A DNA stretch of 34,272 nt from Caryophanales bacterium (GCA_014896555.1 JADBKC010000016.1:1-34272), one strand, 5' to 3'. Shown: positions 7,978 through 16,747, numbered from the stretch's first letter. Program-made: numbers and translations. The notes: generated from the sequence alone by a model not told the origin.

Positions 7978-8553
7978 TTAGATAATCGACTGTTTAAACG
8001 GATCTTTCTCTTGCGTTTTCCATTCTCTAGCTAATAGGCTATAAACGATGTGGTCAACAAAATGGTCATAAAGCCATTCAGCTTCCCTGATCGTCCCTTC
8101 CTTAGAAAAACCTAATCTTTCTGAGATGGCTCGACTTTTGGAATTCAAAACTGCACATCTTATTTCTACTCTGTTTAATTGTAAGTCGTTGAAAATATGA
8201 TGGATCATGGCTATACATGCTTTGGTCATCAAACCACGGCCTTGAAATGGTTCTCCTAACCAATATCCTATGCTTGTTTTCTTGTTGGTCCAATCAATAA
8301 AATGTAATCCGATTATCCCCGCCAACTGACCGTTGTACCAAATACCTGCATCCATTCCATTTTTTGAGGCAAATTTTTTCTTTGACGACTCAATGAAAGA
8401 AATCGTATCTTCTACCGCTTTGGTCGAGTCAACCCAAGGAAGCCATTCTCTAAGGTATGTTCTGCAAGAATCCGTGAGGTTAAATAATGGTTCAGCATCC
8501 TGTTCTTCGAGTAATTTGAGATAAGTTTGATCGTCAATTGGAAGTCTAAGCAT
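7978..8553 (-). CDS. RimJ/RimL-type GNAT acetyltransferase (YdaF-like)
   Basis: A 191-residue acetyltransferase of the ribosomal-protein-serine acetyltransferase group. Visible features are the N-terminal LRLPIDDQTYLKLLEEQDAEPLF, the strand GYWLGEPFQGRGLMTKACIAMI containing the acetyl-CoA loop QGRGLM, and VLNSKSRAISERLGFSKEGTIREAEW near the C terminus. These are hallmarks of RimL/YdaF. GTGGGGGACGTTC precedes the ATG. The real acceptor (ribosomal protein, peptide or small amine) is not shown. Confidence 0.9.
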   Translation of the reverse strand: MLRLPIDDQTYLKLLEEQDAEPLFNLTDSCRTYLREWLPWVDSTKAVEDTISFIESSKKKFASKNGMDAGIWYNGQLAGIIGLHFIDWTNKKTSIGYWLGEPFQGRGLMTKACIAMIHHIFNDLQLNRVEIRCAVLNSKSRAISERLGFSKEGTIREAEWLYDHFVDHIVYSLLAREWKTQEKDPFKQSII

Positions 8554-8822
8554 GAACGTCCCCCACTATTTATCTGCTAATCATCTGGTTCAAAATAAAA
8601 TTTTCTAACATTTTAACATAAAAATAGAAATGATAATGTGAAAATTCGTATTTTTTGTTGCAAGTGTACTTTATGATCACGTCATGAATTCTCTGCCTGT
8701 CCCCCCATTTCAGCATCTCTCTTCACGTTCCTTCTCAGCTCTCAAAAATGAATCTCAGTGAAAAAAGAGCCTGCTTTGTCTCGAAATCTCTTCGCAGTTT
8801 AAAACTCTTAAATATCCGCCCT

Positions 8823-9233
8823 TTAGTATGTTGAATACGGAGAAAATACAACTTCTCCTTTTACCACTTCCTGTCCGATTTGATTGATAGCCAGTACATG
8901 GAAACGCAATTGATTCTCATTTTTTTCTTTTAAAGTAGCTTTTAATGTGAGGCCATCGTTAAGAAAGACCATTCTTTTAAACCGGACCGAATAATCTTGT
9001 ATGAACCCTTCTTCATAATAAGGAGTAAAAAGCTTTGTAAGATTTCCCATTGTCCACATACCGTGTGCGATAATTCCCGGCAAACCGGCTTTTTCCGCTT
9101 CTTCATCAATGGTATGAATAGGATTGTAATCTCCGGAAGCCCCGGCATATTTAATTATGTCCAGTCGTGTAACAGGATGAAGCTGTACCTCTTCCAGTGA
9201 ATCTCCCACCTGCAATTTTATGAGCTCTTTCAT
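8823..9233 (-). CDS. MaoC-family (R)-specific enoyl hydratase/dehydratase subunit
   Basis: A 136-residue single hot-dog protein. The hydratase-2 motif is present: YAGASGDYNPIHTIDEEAEKAGLPGIIAHGMW, here cited as ASGDYNPIHT with catalytic D and H at about residues 34 and 39. It resembles the catalytic partner (HadB/MaoC type) of two-subunit 3-hydroxyacyl-thioester dehydratases. Its ATG overlaps the TGA of the upstream gene 9230-9491 (ATGA). That partner is truncated, so the complex is probably inactive unless a copy exists elsewhere. Confidence 0.88.
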   Translation of the reverse strand: MKELIKLQVGDSLEEVQLHPVTRLDIIKYAGASGDYNPIHTIDEEAEKAGLPGIIAHGMWTMGNLTKLFTPYYEEGFIQDYSVRFKRMVFLNDGLTLKATLKEKNENQLRFHVLAINQIGQEVVKGEVVFSPYSTY

Positions 9234-9491
9234 TCGATCATCGCCTTTCTGACTGTTTCGGTTATGATGATAGTTTGTGTGGTAGTAAAAATGATTTCAC
9301 CGGACGGTTCTTCTCCGTAGCCTTTTATAACCAAAAATCCTAACTGATCGTTGCTTCCTTTTTTCTCATAGTACTTTTCCACTTTCGAGTAACAGTAAAT
9401 TTCTTCTTCAACGAGAAGAGGCCGCTCATAATGAAACGTTTGCTCACCGTGAATAAGCCCCTTGCTTGGAAGTTTCAATCCGTCCACCACG
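9230..9491 (-). pseudogene. FAS1-like/MaoC N-terminal dehydratase subunit, 5' end lost
   Basis: Only the C-terminal portion remains: LIHGEQTFHYERPLLVEEE, YCYSKVEKYYEKKGSNDQLGF and FTTTQTIIITETVRKAM, the usual tail of HadA-type partners (normally about 145 residues). Approximately the first 60 residues are missing. Upstream of about 9491 the sequence becomes a fragment of an unrelated cystathionine-lyase-type gene. The start given by the ORF track (9490) is a junction artefact. Confidence 0.75.
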
Positions 9492-9800
9492 CTTCAAATC
9501 GGTGATTTTCAAAAGCGGATTGGTTGGCGTTTCTACATAAATCGCTTTTGTATTCGGTTGCATCGCTTCTTTCACTGCATCCAGATTACTTGTATCCACA
9601 AAAGTAACATCGATGTTGAAACGATTTAACACTTTCGTCATGACGCGGAACGTTCCGCCGTACACATCATCTGTCGCGATCACATGGTCGCCTGCAGAAA
9701 ACAATTGTATGGCAGCCGTAATGGCCGCCATTCCAGAACTGAACGCAAATCCATACGCTTCACGAGGCTGTTCTGTTTCATCTGCATTCAACTGGGCATG
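9492..9800 (-). pseudogene. Internal fragment of a cystathionine gamma-lyase/synthase-type PLP gene
   Basis: Residues 201-303 of the 318-residue ORF read GFAFSSGMAAITAAIQLF, SAGDHVIATDDVYGGTFRVM, TKVLNRFNIDVTFVDTSNLD and VETPTNPLLKITDLK. This is the cofactor-domain sequence of the Cys/Met-metabolism PLP family, closest in appearance to MccB/MetC. The PLP lysine region and both ends are absent. It is joined in frame to ISL3 transposase at one side and abuts the MaoC fragment on the other. It cannot be functional. Confidence 0.85.
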
Positions 9801-10600
9801 TAGCTTATGAAACAGATAGTGCAGCTTCTTCATGGATTTGCGATCCTTCTCTTGAAAGTTTTTCTGGACTCTCTTCCTTACCCGTTCTAACGCCCATACA
9901 TTATGCCGAACATAATGGAATCGATCGATTACCAGAATCGGTTTACCAAAGCTTTTCAAAGCGAGCGTCTTGTAGGGCTGCCACATATCCATGACCACCA
10001 TCTGTACTTTCTCCCTTGGAAGTGTACGGAAGTATTCCTTTAGAGTGGATAAATTTCGGTTAGGAATAATGTCGTAAACATTTCGATTTACAGGATGGCC
10101 GATGATACATTGGTACTTGCCCGTTTCAGAAGTCCCTTTCAATTCATCAATGGCCAGAACTTGCGGGAGGGCCTGATTGTCATAGGAATAGTGCTTGTCA
10201 AAGAGTCGAATGACGGTGGAATGCCCAAGGCCCGTTTCTTTGGCCACCTGCTTACAGTTATAATCCCTGACTTTGACCAAAAGAGCTTGGAGGAGCCGTT
10301 TCGTGTGGCGCTGGTAACGCTCTAGAAAAGAATAGGTTTCATCAAACCGTTTTCCACAGGACTTGCATCTGTATGGCGTTTTCTTAAGATGAGAAAGCAA
10401 TATTTTTCAAAGACCTTTACATCACGAATCTTTTGAATCCAATCGTCATGGACAGAGGAAGTTTCCTCCTGACAGCAGGGGCATTTTTGGACTTTTACAG
10501 ACGTATGAATATGAATTTCAAAGTGAGTTGTTTTCTCCTCCACATGAGTGATTTCAACGTCTTCTAACCCAAGTAGTTTTGTGATAAAATGAGAATGCAT
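9801..10600 (-). pseudogene. ISL3-family transposase, frameshifted and C-terminally truncated
   Basis: The start is MHSHFITKLLGLEDVEITHVE at 10600, with an N-terminal zinc-finger (CPCCQ). The frame is lost near 10385: the first frame ends in junk after CFLILRKR, and YRCKSCGKRFDETYSFLERY continues in the frame of the 9444-10400 ORF, consistent with one missing base. The transposase core follows with catalytic D residues in VLAIDELKG and MVVMDMWQPY. It stops matching after LHYLFHKLHA, so about 140 C-terminal residues including the catalytic E are lost. Confidence 0.88.
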
Positions 10601-10602
10601 TT

Positions 10603-10658
10603 ACGAAATCTCCTTTTCGATGTAGTCGGACAACTATCATTTAAAGGGAGATCTTCGT
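10603..10658 (-). promoter_or_regulatory. Hairpin masking the ISL3 transposase ribosome-binding site
   Basis: On the minus strand ACGAAGATCTCCCTTT can pair with AAAGGAGATTTCGT, which contains the AAGGAG ribosome site of the transposase ATG at 10600. Transcripts entering from outside would fold and hide the site, a known way for insertion sequences to avoid impinging expression. Deduced from sequence only. Confidence 0.5.
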
Positions 10659-10747
10659 AAGTGCTTTTATTTTGCCTGAAAAGTCTCTGACCCCAACATT
10701 TAATATAGAACCCATTTTCAAAAATCAGATACTGAATCATTTCGTCC

Positions 10748-10784
10748 AAAAAAAAAAAAAACGCCCGTTTATCAACGGGCGGCA
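10748..10784 (-). terminator. Strong intrinsic terminator of the aromatic cluster
   Basis: On the minus strand CGCCCGTT-GAT-AAACGGGCG is followed by 13 or more T residues. It lies about 100 bases after the hydrolase stop and closes the aromatic-degradation transcript. Confidence 0.92.
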
Positions 10785-10888
10785 AGTCCATTTCTTATAA
10801 TTGTGTTTTTATCTACTATAATTGCAAAACGTTTCATCTAATCATATTCCTTCGCTGATAATAGTCTCATTGATTCTCCTATGGCAAA

Positions 10889-11722
10889 TCAAATTGAAGT
10901 CCGCTTATTTTTTAAAAATTCTATCACCTGACCTGTAAAAGGTTCAGTTTTCTCGATTTGTACCCAATGTCCGCAATTGGGAAAAACATGGAGTTCAGCA
11001 TTCGGAATGATTTGGGATAATCTCCAGCTTGTTTTTTCCAACGGGATGACCCGATCTTCTCTTCCGTGAATGAGTAAAACCGGAATTTCTATTTTTCTTA
11101 ATTGGTCTTCCTCAAGGGCTAAAGCATTTACATGTCTTTGTCTAGGTGCCGGAAACATAGCAGAAAACGCTTCTTGAAAGCCAGGTTCTATGCTAGATTC
11201 ATAACGCATTTTTACCAAATTGTCATTTTCCGCCATGCTTTGATCATTGGAAAAAATAGAAATGAGCTTTTTCATATTTTCCATGCTAGGCGTATAGCCC
11301 CACACCGCGTCCAATTCCGCCGTGATCGGAAATTCGATGCCAGCACTGCCCATCAAAATGATCTTTTTGACGAGATCAGGACGTCGATTGGCAATATGCA
11401 GCGCTAAAGCTCCACCCATGGAATTACCGATAATCGAAACCTTGGGAAGATTCATCGTTTCGATAAAAGCGATCATGTGTTCAACCCACATATTTACGGA
11501 ATATTGAATATTTTTTGGTCTTTCTGTATACCCAAACCCTACGACATCAGGAGCATATAAATGATAATGCTGGGATAGGATTGGAAATACTAATCTCCAA
11601 TTGGCCCAGGCAGATACTCCGGGACCAGAACCATGAATGAGAAGAAGCGGTTCTCCGTTTCCTTCTTCGTGGTAATGTGTTTGAATTCCTTGAACATCCA
11701 CATATTGTCCCTTTTCTATCAT
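10889..11722 (-). CDS. Meta-cleavage-product hydrolase (2-hydroxymuconic semialdehyde hydrolase type)
   Basis: Alpha/beta-hydrolase of the DmpD/XylF/TodF group, which cleaves the C-C bond of ring-fission products. Seen in order: oxyanion loop HGSGPGVSAWANWR, DVVGFGYTERP, nucleophile elbow GNSMGG, acid region HGREDRVIPLE, and catalytic histidine in FPNCGHWVQIE. The length of about 277 residues fits. I start at the ATG of MIEKGQYVDV (11722) because GGAGGG lies 10 bases upstream; the longer ORF adds ten residues spanning that site. It is the last gene before the strong terminator, and the context (catechol dioxygenase upstream) supports the assignment. Substrate side chain is unknown. Confidence 0.9.
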   Translation of the reverse strand: MIEKGQYVDVQGIQTHYHEEGNGEPLLLIHGSGPGVSAWANWRLVFPILSQHYHLYAPDVVGFGYTERPKNIQYSVNMWVEHMIAFIETMNLPKVSIIGNSMGGALALHIANRRPDLVKKIILMGSAGIEFPITAELDAVWGYTPSMENMKKLISIFSNDQSMAENDNLVKMRYESSIEPGFQEAFSAMFPAPRQRHVNALALEEDQLRKIEIPVLLIHGREDRVIPLEKTSWRLSQIIPNAELHVFPNCGHWVQIEKTEPFTGQVIEFLKNKRTSI

Positions 11723-11776
11723 TGTGGAAATTCCCTCCATTCTGTTAGTCAATGAAATTTTCAGACAAACTAAGAT

Positions 11777-12466
11777 TTAACGATCTTGCGAAACGATACT
11801 GCTGGATGTGTGATTTTGACTGGAGTTTAAACAATCGTAACGCAACCATGATACTATGTCTCGTTGATTGTCTTGTGACATTTCATGTCCCGCTGGATAA
11901 ATCGTATATTTTACAGACCCTGCATGTTTACGCAAGTAATCATAGTTTTCTTGCCCCACCTGTAATGGAAAGATAGGATCAGATTCTCCTTGGGTTAGAA
12001 ACACAGACAAATGAGAGATAGACTTTAATGGATATTCTTCCTTTACAAAGGATGGTATATATCCATTCATAGCGACTATTCCTTTAACGGTATCCCCTAG
12101 TATTAACGCAAGGCTCATGCTTAAAATAGCGCCTTGACTAAAACCTATCAAATACACTTTATTAGAATTAATGGGATATTGACGGAACGCATATTCGATA
12201 AACTCTTTTAATTTTTCTATACTATCATCGAACAATTTACGTTCTGGATTTCCGTATTCTTTTAAATAATAATAGGCATATCCGTCTTTATAAGGAAGAT
12301 CGCCGCGAATGCCTATTAAAATAAATTCTTCTTTTATATCCTCCATTAACTGAAGCATGTGTTGTTCGTTATATCCAATGCCGTGAAGTGCAATAACGAC
12401 TGGATATTTCTTTTCATTCTCCACATGAGAAGGAAGATGAATCTTATAGAAATAGGCAGTACTCAT
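11777..12466 (-). CDS. Alpha/beta-hydrolase, carboxylesterase/acyl-protein-thioesterase type
   Basis: A 229-residue serine hydrolase of the phospholipase/carboxylesterase (PF02230-like) group. Motifs: ALHGIGYNEQHML near the N terminus, nucleophile GFSQGA, acid in TQGESDPIFPLQVG and histidine in YPAGHEMSQD. AAGGAGGTATCC is an excellent ribosome site before the ATG. It sits between the regulator and the ring-fission-product hydrolase with a 54-base gap to the latter. A role in releasing aromatic substrates from esters is possible but unproven. Confidence 0.85.
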   Translation of the reverse strand: MSTAYFYKIHLPSHVENEKKYPVVIALHGIGYNEQHMLQLMEDIKEEFILIGIRGDLPYKDGYAYYYLKEYGNPERKLFDDSIEKLKEFIEYAFRQYPINSNKVYLIGFSQGAILSMSLALILGDTVKGIVAMNGYIPSFVKEEYPLKSISHLSVFLTQGESDPIFPLQVGQENYDYLRKHAGSVKYTIYPAGHEMSQDNQRDIVSWLRYDCLNSSQNHTSSSIVSQDR

Positions 12467-12794
12467 TGTAGGATACCTCCTTAAAATGGCATTTTTGGGG
12501 AGAAATATCGAATATGGATGTCAGATTTTCGAAATAAGGCGAATAAACCAATAGCTATTCAATAATGGCAGTTTTGGCCAAGCTTTGCTTTGGCACTCCA
12601 ATCGAGTAGAAAGGAATGGCATCAGATAAAGAAGACTATTCGTTTTCAATAATGGAATCACAATCTTAAACATTATAATTCTGTCGTAGATTTTTTATAA
12701 AAATCGAGTGTGCAAATCTATTCATGGTATTTATATTTTACTTTTCCTTCCTGCTTCTTATTTGATTTTTTGTTGAAATATTTAACATAAAGTT
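12467..12794. other. Intergenic region between regulator and esterase
   Basis: 328 bases without a recognisable gene. Two similar segments, AATGGCATTTTTGG (about 12485) and AATGGCAGTTTTGG (about 12566), lie 80 bases apart and could be a repeated protein-binding site. A weak AT-rich hairpin (GATTTTTTATAAAAATC near 12690) follows the regulator gene on the minus strand. A promoter for the esterase-hydrolase pair is likely here, but I cannot assign its boxes with confidence. Confidence 0.4.
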
Positions 12795-14723
12795 TCATTC
12801 GCTGACGGTTTCTTCCTCCTCTAAATAAGAATTTAAATCGATATCAAGTTCCCCCCAATAAATTAAAAACTGAAGAGATACATACAACTGATAACCGGTG
12901 CTCGGAACGTTGATATCCGTTTGTAAAATTTCGTTGATCTTTTGCAGTCGATACCGTAAACCGCTAATGGAAAAATTCATCACTCGGGCTGTTTTGTGTA
13001 CATTGCAGCCGTTGCTTAAATAATAATAAAGCGTTTTCGTCAATTCCATGTCTCTGCTTTTATCTTGTTCAATTAACTTTCCTAGCATTTTTTGAATGAA
13101 TTTTTGGATCAGGCTAATATTTTTCATTTGAAACATGACTCCTTCAATTCCTAAGGAGTCAAAGAAGATGATCTTTTGATGACGGTTCGCAACCATCAAC
13201 GCTGATAGGCACTCTTCATATAATTGAGGGGCCTCATCAATCGACTGGGAGGTCGAGCTAATCCCTAGTTTGAATAAATAGGAAGGAAATTTTTTCGAGC
13301 AATGGTCCATCAATGTTTGACAAAAATTTTCCTTTTTCATTTTGTTTTTTAATAACAGACCTTCCGATAAAAGAATAATGACTTTACCTGATTTTTGACC
13401 GAACAAGGCTTGGATTCTTTGATCCTTAACAAATGTCGAAAGCTCATTAATCAATTCGTCGTTAAACTCCAATTCTTCTTTAACAGATGGCTTTTGAAGC
13501 AAACTATGAATCGCGATCATAAAGTATGGATCATTTAATGGAAATCCTATATAATAAGCCCGTTCGGTCAATTCTTCCAATGTAATCCGCTTAGATAAAA
13601 TATCATCTAAAAAATGGCCTTTAATTCGTTGTTCTGTATTAAAACGGGTGCGTTCATTCAATAAATAAAGCGAACAAGCTAGTGCTCCATGTTCTAAAAT
13701 TAGCTTATCGACTTCCTGCGGCATGGTTTCTCGATAAAGAAAAGAACAATAGCCGACAATTTTTCGATTCAGGTAAATGGGTGTCAAAAGTCTTTTATGA
13801 TCAGGAGAACAGTTTAAAAATAACGTTTGTTTTGAATATTTTAAATCATTTGAATATTTTTGTCTATTTTTATGAATCCATTTTTTTAGCTTTCCAGAAA
13901 AGAGAATCGCCTTTTGCTCCGAAAAACCTGATACAGCAATCGTTTGTAAATTTACATCTTCTATGAGAACGGGCAATGTTGAGATTTGATGAAGGGTATT
14001 GGCTATGGAAGACAAATTATGTTCCTTCAAAACCTCTTCCATCAGTTTTTGATGCACCACATAGGCTTTACTGAGATTATCTCTTTCTATTTTTAGTTTT
14101 TCAAATGTTTGATCCAGCACACCAATAATATTATCAGCCTTATAATATTTCAGTTCGTTTTCTACTTCGCCATTCCATTCTTCCACAGTCCGGCAGACGG
14201 CGTGGCAATGTTCGTGCCCCATCGCTTTACACTCAATCTCTTTGGCAATGACTTTTTTCCCAAGAATGGTGGACAAATACCCGCTTGCGTAGCCGACCAA
14301 CGTGTGACAAACAGGATGGTCACTTGGACCGAACCTTTTTAGATGTTCTTCAGCCTCATAAGAATTTTTCCAGATCGCTTCATGATGCATCGATCCATTT
14401 GAAAAATCTGCTTCGGCAATGAGCAACTCTACTTCCTCTAGATAACCGTGCAGCGTATGCATTTTCGGACCGACATATAAAAGTTCCTTTTTGCTATCCC
14501 AATCCATTTCTAATGCTTTTTGTGCGTCATTCACCCCGCAATGCCAACCATGACGCAGCAGGAATCCTTTTGTCCGTTCCGGACCCAATGTCTCAATAAG
14601 CTCTTGGCGCAGCATGCCTATCGCAGCTGTAGGGATCGTCACCATTCGTTCTTGTGGATTGTCTTGATTGTGAAGAGTAGAGATTTTATAAATTTGTGTT
14701 AAGTCCAGTTCGTCCGCTTTCAT
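12795..14723 (-). CDS. Aromatic-responsive regulator: XylR_N-4VR sensor joined to PucR-type HTH
   Basis: A 642-residue protein. Residues about 25-120 resemble the XylR/DmpR N-terminal activator domain, and 137-187 the 4VR domain (HPVCHTLVGYASGYLST, CKAMGHEHCHAVC). Cys139, Cys165 and Cys173 repeat the 26 and 8 spacing of the zinc cysteines I recall for MopR (155, 181, 189); Glu115, His89 and Trp118 fall at or next to the positions of its E132, H106 and W134. A coiled linker (about 205-240), a long CdaR/PucR-like middle part, and a C-terminal HTH_30 domain (LSNGCNVHKTARVMNFSISG, residues about 570-590) follow. There is no sigma-54 AAA+ domain, so it should act with ordinary RNA polymerase. It follows the ferredoxin gene by 11 bases. 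The inducer is inferred to be phenol-like. Confidence 0.88.
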   Translation of the reverse strand: MKADELDLTQIYKISTLHNQDNPQERMVTIPTAAIGMLRQELIETLGPERTKGFLLRHGWHCGVNDAQKALEMDWDSKKELLYVGPKMHTLHGYLEEVELLIAEADFSNGSMHHEAIWKNSYEAEEHLKRFGPSDHPVCHTLVGYASGYLSTILGKKVIAKEIECKAMGHEHCHAVCRTVEEWNGEVENELKYYKADNIIGVLDQTFEKLKIERDNLSKAYVVHQKLMEEVLKEHNLSSIANTLHQISTLPVLIEDVNLQTIAVSGFSEQKAILFSGKLKKWIHKNRQKYSNDLKYSKQTLFLNCSPDHKRLLTPIYLNRKIVGYCSFLYRETMPQEVDKLILEHGALACSLYLLNERTRFNTEQRIKGHFLDDILSKRITLEELTERAYYIGFPLNDPYFMIAIHSLLQKPSVKEELEFNDELINELSTFVKDQRIQALFGQKSGKVIILLSEGLLLKNKMKKENFCQTLMDHCSKKFPSYLFKLGISSTSQSIDEAPQLYEECLSALMVANRHQKIIFFDSLGIEGVMFQMKNISLIQKFIQKMLGKLIEQDKSRDMELTKTLYYYLSNGCNVHKTARVMNFSISGLRYRLQKINEILQTDINVPSTGYQLYVSLQFLIYWGELDIDLNSYLEEEETVSE

Positions 14724-14734
14724 ATTTTCACCAC

Positions 14735-15037
14735 CTAAGAAGAATGAGTGAGTTTCGATAGATCAATTAAGATCTCCATATCAGAAATCGGATATGTCTT
14801 GCATGCCAATGTATAATTCATCACTCTCTCATGATCAGGCAGAACTGCTTTAGAACTGCGGCCTCTTTTAAATTCCCCTTCTTCCACTTTAATTTTACAC
14901 AATCCACACCCTCCACCTTTACAAGCATAAGGAATTTTCTTCCCGTGCTTATTGACAGCCTCCAAAAGACTTTCATTTTCATGGCATGACAAACCAATGT
15001 GACTTTCACTGCTGTCCAAGACTTTTATGGTAAACAT
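14735..15037 (-). CDS. 2Fe-2S ferredoxin, XylT-like
   Basis: A 100-residue plant-type ferredoxin. Cluster ligands are seen in CKGGGCGLC and in YTLACKTYP (CX4-5CX2C...C pattern). Together with catechol 2,3-dioxygenase this is the arrangement of XylT, which re-reduces oxidised dioxygenase iron; it might alternatively pass electrons to another oxygenase. A matching ferredoxin reductase is not in the window. GGGGATGA-type ribosome site precedes the ATG. It is 11 bases upstream of the regulator gene and about 230 bases downstream of the monooxygenase. Confidence 0.88.
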   Translation of the reverse strand: MFTIKVLDSSESHIGLSCHENESLLEAVNKHGKKIPYACKGGGCGLCKIKVEEGEFKRGRSSKAVLPDHERVMNYTLACKTYPISDMEILIDLSKLTHSS

Positions 15038-15270
15038 GATTCATCCCCTTTCTTCTTAGATCCTGTCAAAATGTTCAGTACGCTTTTACATTTCTTCATC
15101 TTATACAATTTATTCCATTGTACTATGATCTCTCAAGCACTGGAAATTTCAGTTTATTCAAAGAAGGACAATTTTTTCGACAAATAGGGCAATGGTCTTT
15201 TCGTTATTCTCAAATGAACTTGAATAAGCCTACGAAAGCAATAGCGCCCTGCTGCACTTCTGCCTCTTCC

Positions 15271-16473
15271 TTACCAGACCGGATCGCCCGGCAGACCAAA
15301 TAATGTCCTGCCATATGCGGCCATAGCATCTTCCCACAAAGAGTTTGGATGCGCAGCAACGGCCATTAAATCTCTTGTGAATAACTCTACTGGATCTCCC
15401 TTAAAAATGGCATTGCCTCCAAGAGTCAATAGAGTTCTCACAGCGATATCAACGGACGTTCTCGACACATATCCACGCCATGCGAATAACTGCTCGCGCT
15501 CCTCATCGCTTATAACAGCCTTTCCTTCTTTAATGCAAGTATTTAGCTTGCGAATATAATGTTCGACAGTGCCTTCGATCGTATTTAACTCTGTTTTCAA
15601 CTCAGCTAATAACCGTTGGCTCCCAGCTGATTCCTTTTCCTTCACACCTGCTTTATAGACCCGGACACGTTTTTCGGTACGCTCTTGAAAAAGAGAAATC
15701 ATTCGTTCTGCACCGCCCCAAGAAACTAAAGGAAAGCCTAGTAAAAAAAGAGGCATAAACGGCATACGATACACTGGATCGTCCGCGTCATAATCCCCAC
15801 CCGCTGGTTTCCCTGATGCCATCACTCGACCAGCTGGCATGATGTGGTGTAATGGTACATAAGCTCCTTCAACCAGTACCCCATTGCTTCCTGAACCTCG
15901 CAGACCAATGGTATCCCAATTTTCCACGATTTTTACATCAGACTTAGGCACAGCCAATAAACAGTACTCAGGACCCTCGCTGTCAGGCAGCTCCATCATG
16001 GCACCGAGCCCAATCCAATCGCTATGCAACACACCACTGCAAAAATTCCATTGCCCGTAAAGCCGGTACCCCTCACCATCCTTCTCCACTCGTCCCACTG
16101 GTGCAACGACGTCCGCCAATAACCCACCTTGTTTGAAGATTTCATTCCTGCCTTGAGGAGGAAGATAGGCAACCCATACCTCATGCATAGAGTAAAAGTA
16201 TGTCAACCAACCCGCAGCAACACTGTACCTAGATACCGTTCGGACAATATCTGCATAAGTCCATAAGTCTACTTGAAGCCCTCCATACCGCTTCGGACGC
16301 AAAAGTTTGTGAAACTCAGCTTCTTTAATGGCCTTTGGCACCTGATCAGAAAAACGGGCATTTCGATCCGCTTCTTTCGCTTCTTGCTCGGCAAGACGCC
16401 CAATTGCCTCCGCTCTTGCAATCAAAGTAGCAGTATCCGGCTTCTCTTTTATGAATATTTTCTTTTCTACCAT
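15271..16473 (-). CDS. Flavin-dependent monooxygenase, group D (acyl-CoA dehydrogenase fold, HsaA/HpaH-C2 type)
   Basis: A 400-residue protein with the acyl-CoA dehydrogenase fold but features of two-component phenol hydroxylases: FHKLLRPKRYGGLQVDLWTYADIVRTVSRY (quoted in part: LLRPKRYGGLQVDLWTY), AAGWLTYFYSMHEVW, QWNFCSGVLHSDW, and VENWDTIGLRGSGSNGV. These are typical of HsaA, HpaH-C2 and related hydroxylases that use free reduced flavin. Its likely role is ortho-hydroxylation of a phenol to a catechol for the adjacent dioxygenase. No flavin reductase gene is adjacent. AGAGGAGGAAAAGAA lies before the ATG. A true acyl-CoA dehydrogenase is less likely because the usual catalytic-base context is absent. 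Confidence 0.82.
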   Translation of the reverse strand: MVEKKIFIKEKPDTATLIARAEAIGRLAEQEAKEADRNARFSDQVPKAIKEAEFHKLLRPKRYGGLQVDLWTYADIVRTVSRYSVAAGWLTYFYSMHEVWVAYLPPQGRNEIFKQGGLLADVVAPVGRVEKDGEGYRLYGQWNFCSGVLHSDWIGLGAMMELPDSEGPEYCLLAVPKSDVKIVENWDTIGLRGSGSNGVLVEGAYVPLHHIMPAGRVMASGKPAGGDYDADDPVYRMPFMPLFLLGFPLVSWGGAERMISLFQERTEKRVRVYKAGVKEKESAGSQRLLAELKTELNTIEGTVEHYIRKLNTCIKEGKAVISDEEREQLFAWRGYVSRTSVDIAVRTLLTLGGNAIFKGDPVELFTRDLMAVAAHPNSLWEDAMAAYGRTLFGLPGDPVW

Positions 16474-16498
16474 TTCTTTTCCTCCTCTAATATTGATA

Positions 16499-16520
16499 AG
16501 GGAGAGTTTTCATTCTCCCT
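16499..16520 (-). promoter_or_regulatory. Hairpin between dioxygenase and monooxygenase genes
   Basis: AGGGAGA pairs with TCTCCCT around an 8-base loop, 12 bases before the monooxygenase Shine-Dalgarno sequence. A second inverted arrangement GGAAGG...CCTTCC lies at about 16531-16563. They may be an mRNA processing or attenuation element in the 275-base gap; no T run follows on the minus strand. Confidence 0.4.
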
Positions 16521-16747
16521 ATAATTGGCATGGAAGGAAGGGCTCAGTCGGAGTCTGCCTTCCCTCTATATGAAATAAGAGTATTGAATTTCTGTCATTC
16601 AAGAATGGACACCGTTTAAAGATAGCGCTTTCATCATTACCCATCATAGTGCTTCTAAAAATTTTTGCGCTGGATGCAGAAATTTCATGCCACAACTACT
16701 ACACTTGATCAATTAGCGAATTTCTTTCGATTCTTTAAACCTCTTCA

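Noticed and set aside
9444-10400. A novel transposase-PLP enzyme fusion protein
   Set aside because: The frame starts at a TTG inside a frameshifted ISL3 gene, lacks the PLP lysine and ends in out-of-frame MaoC DNA; it is a junction artefact of dead genes.
10564-10791. 75-residue minus-strand ORF
   Set aside because: It contains the translated terminator (FFFFL from the T run) and the leader hairpin of the ISL3 transposase.
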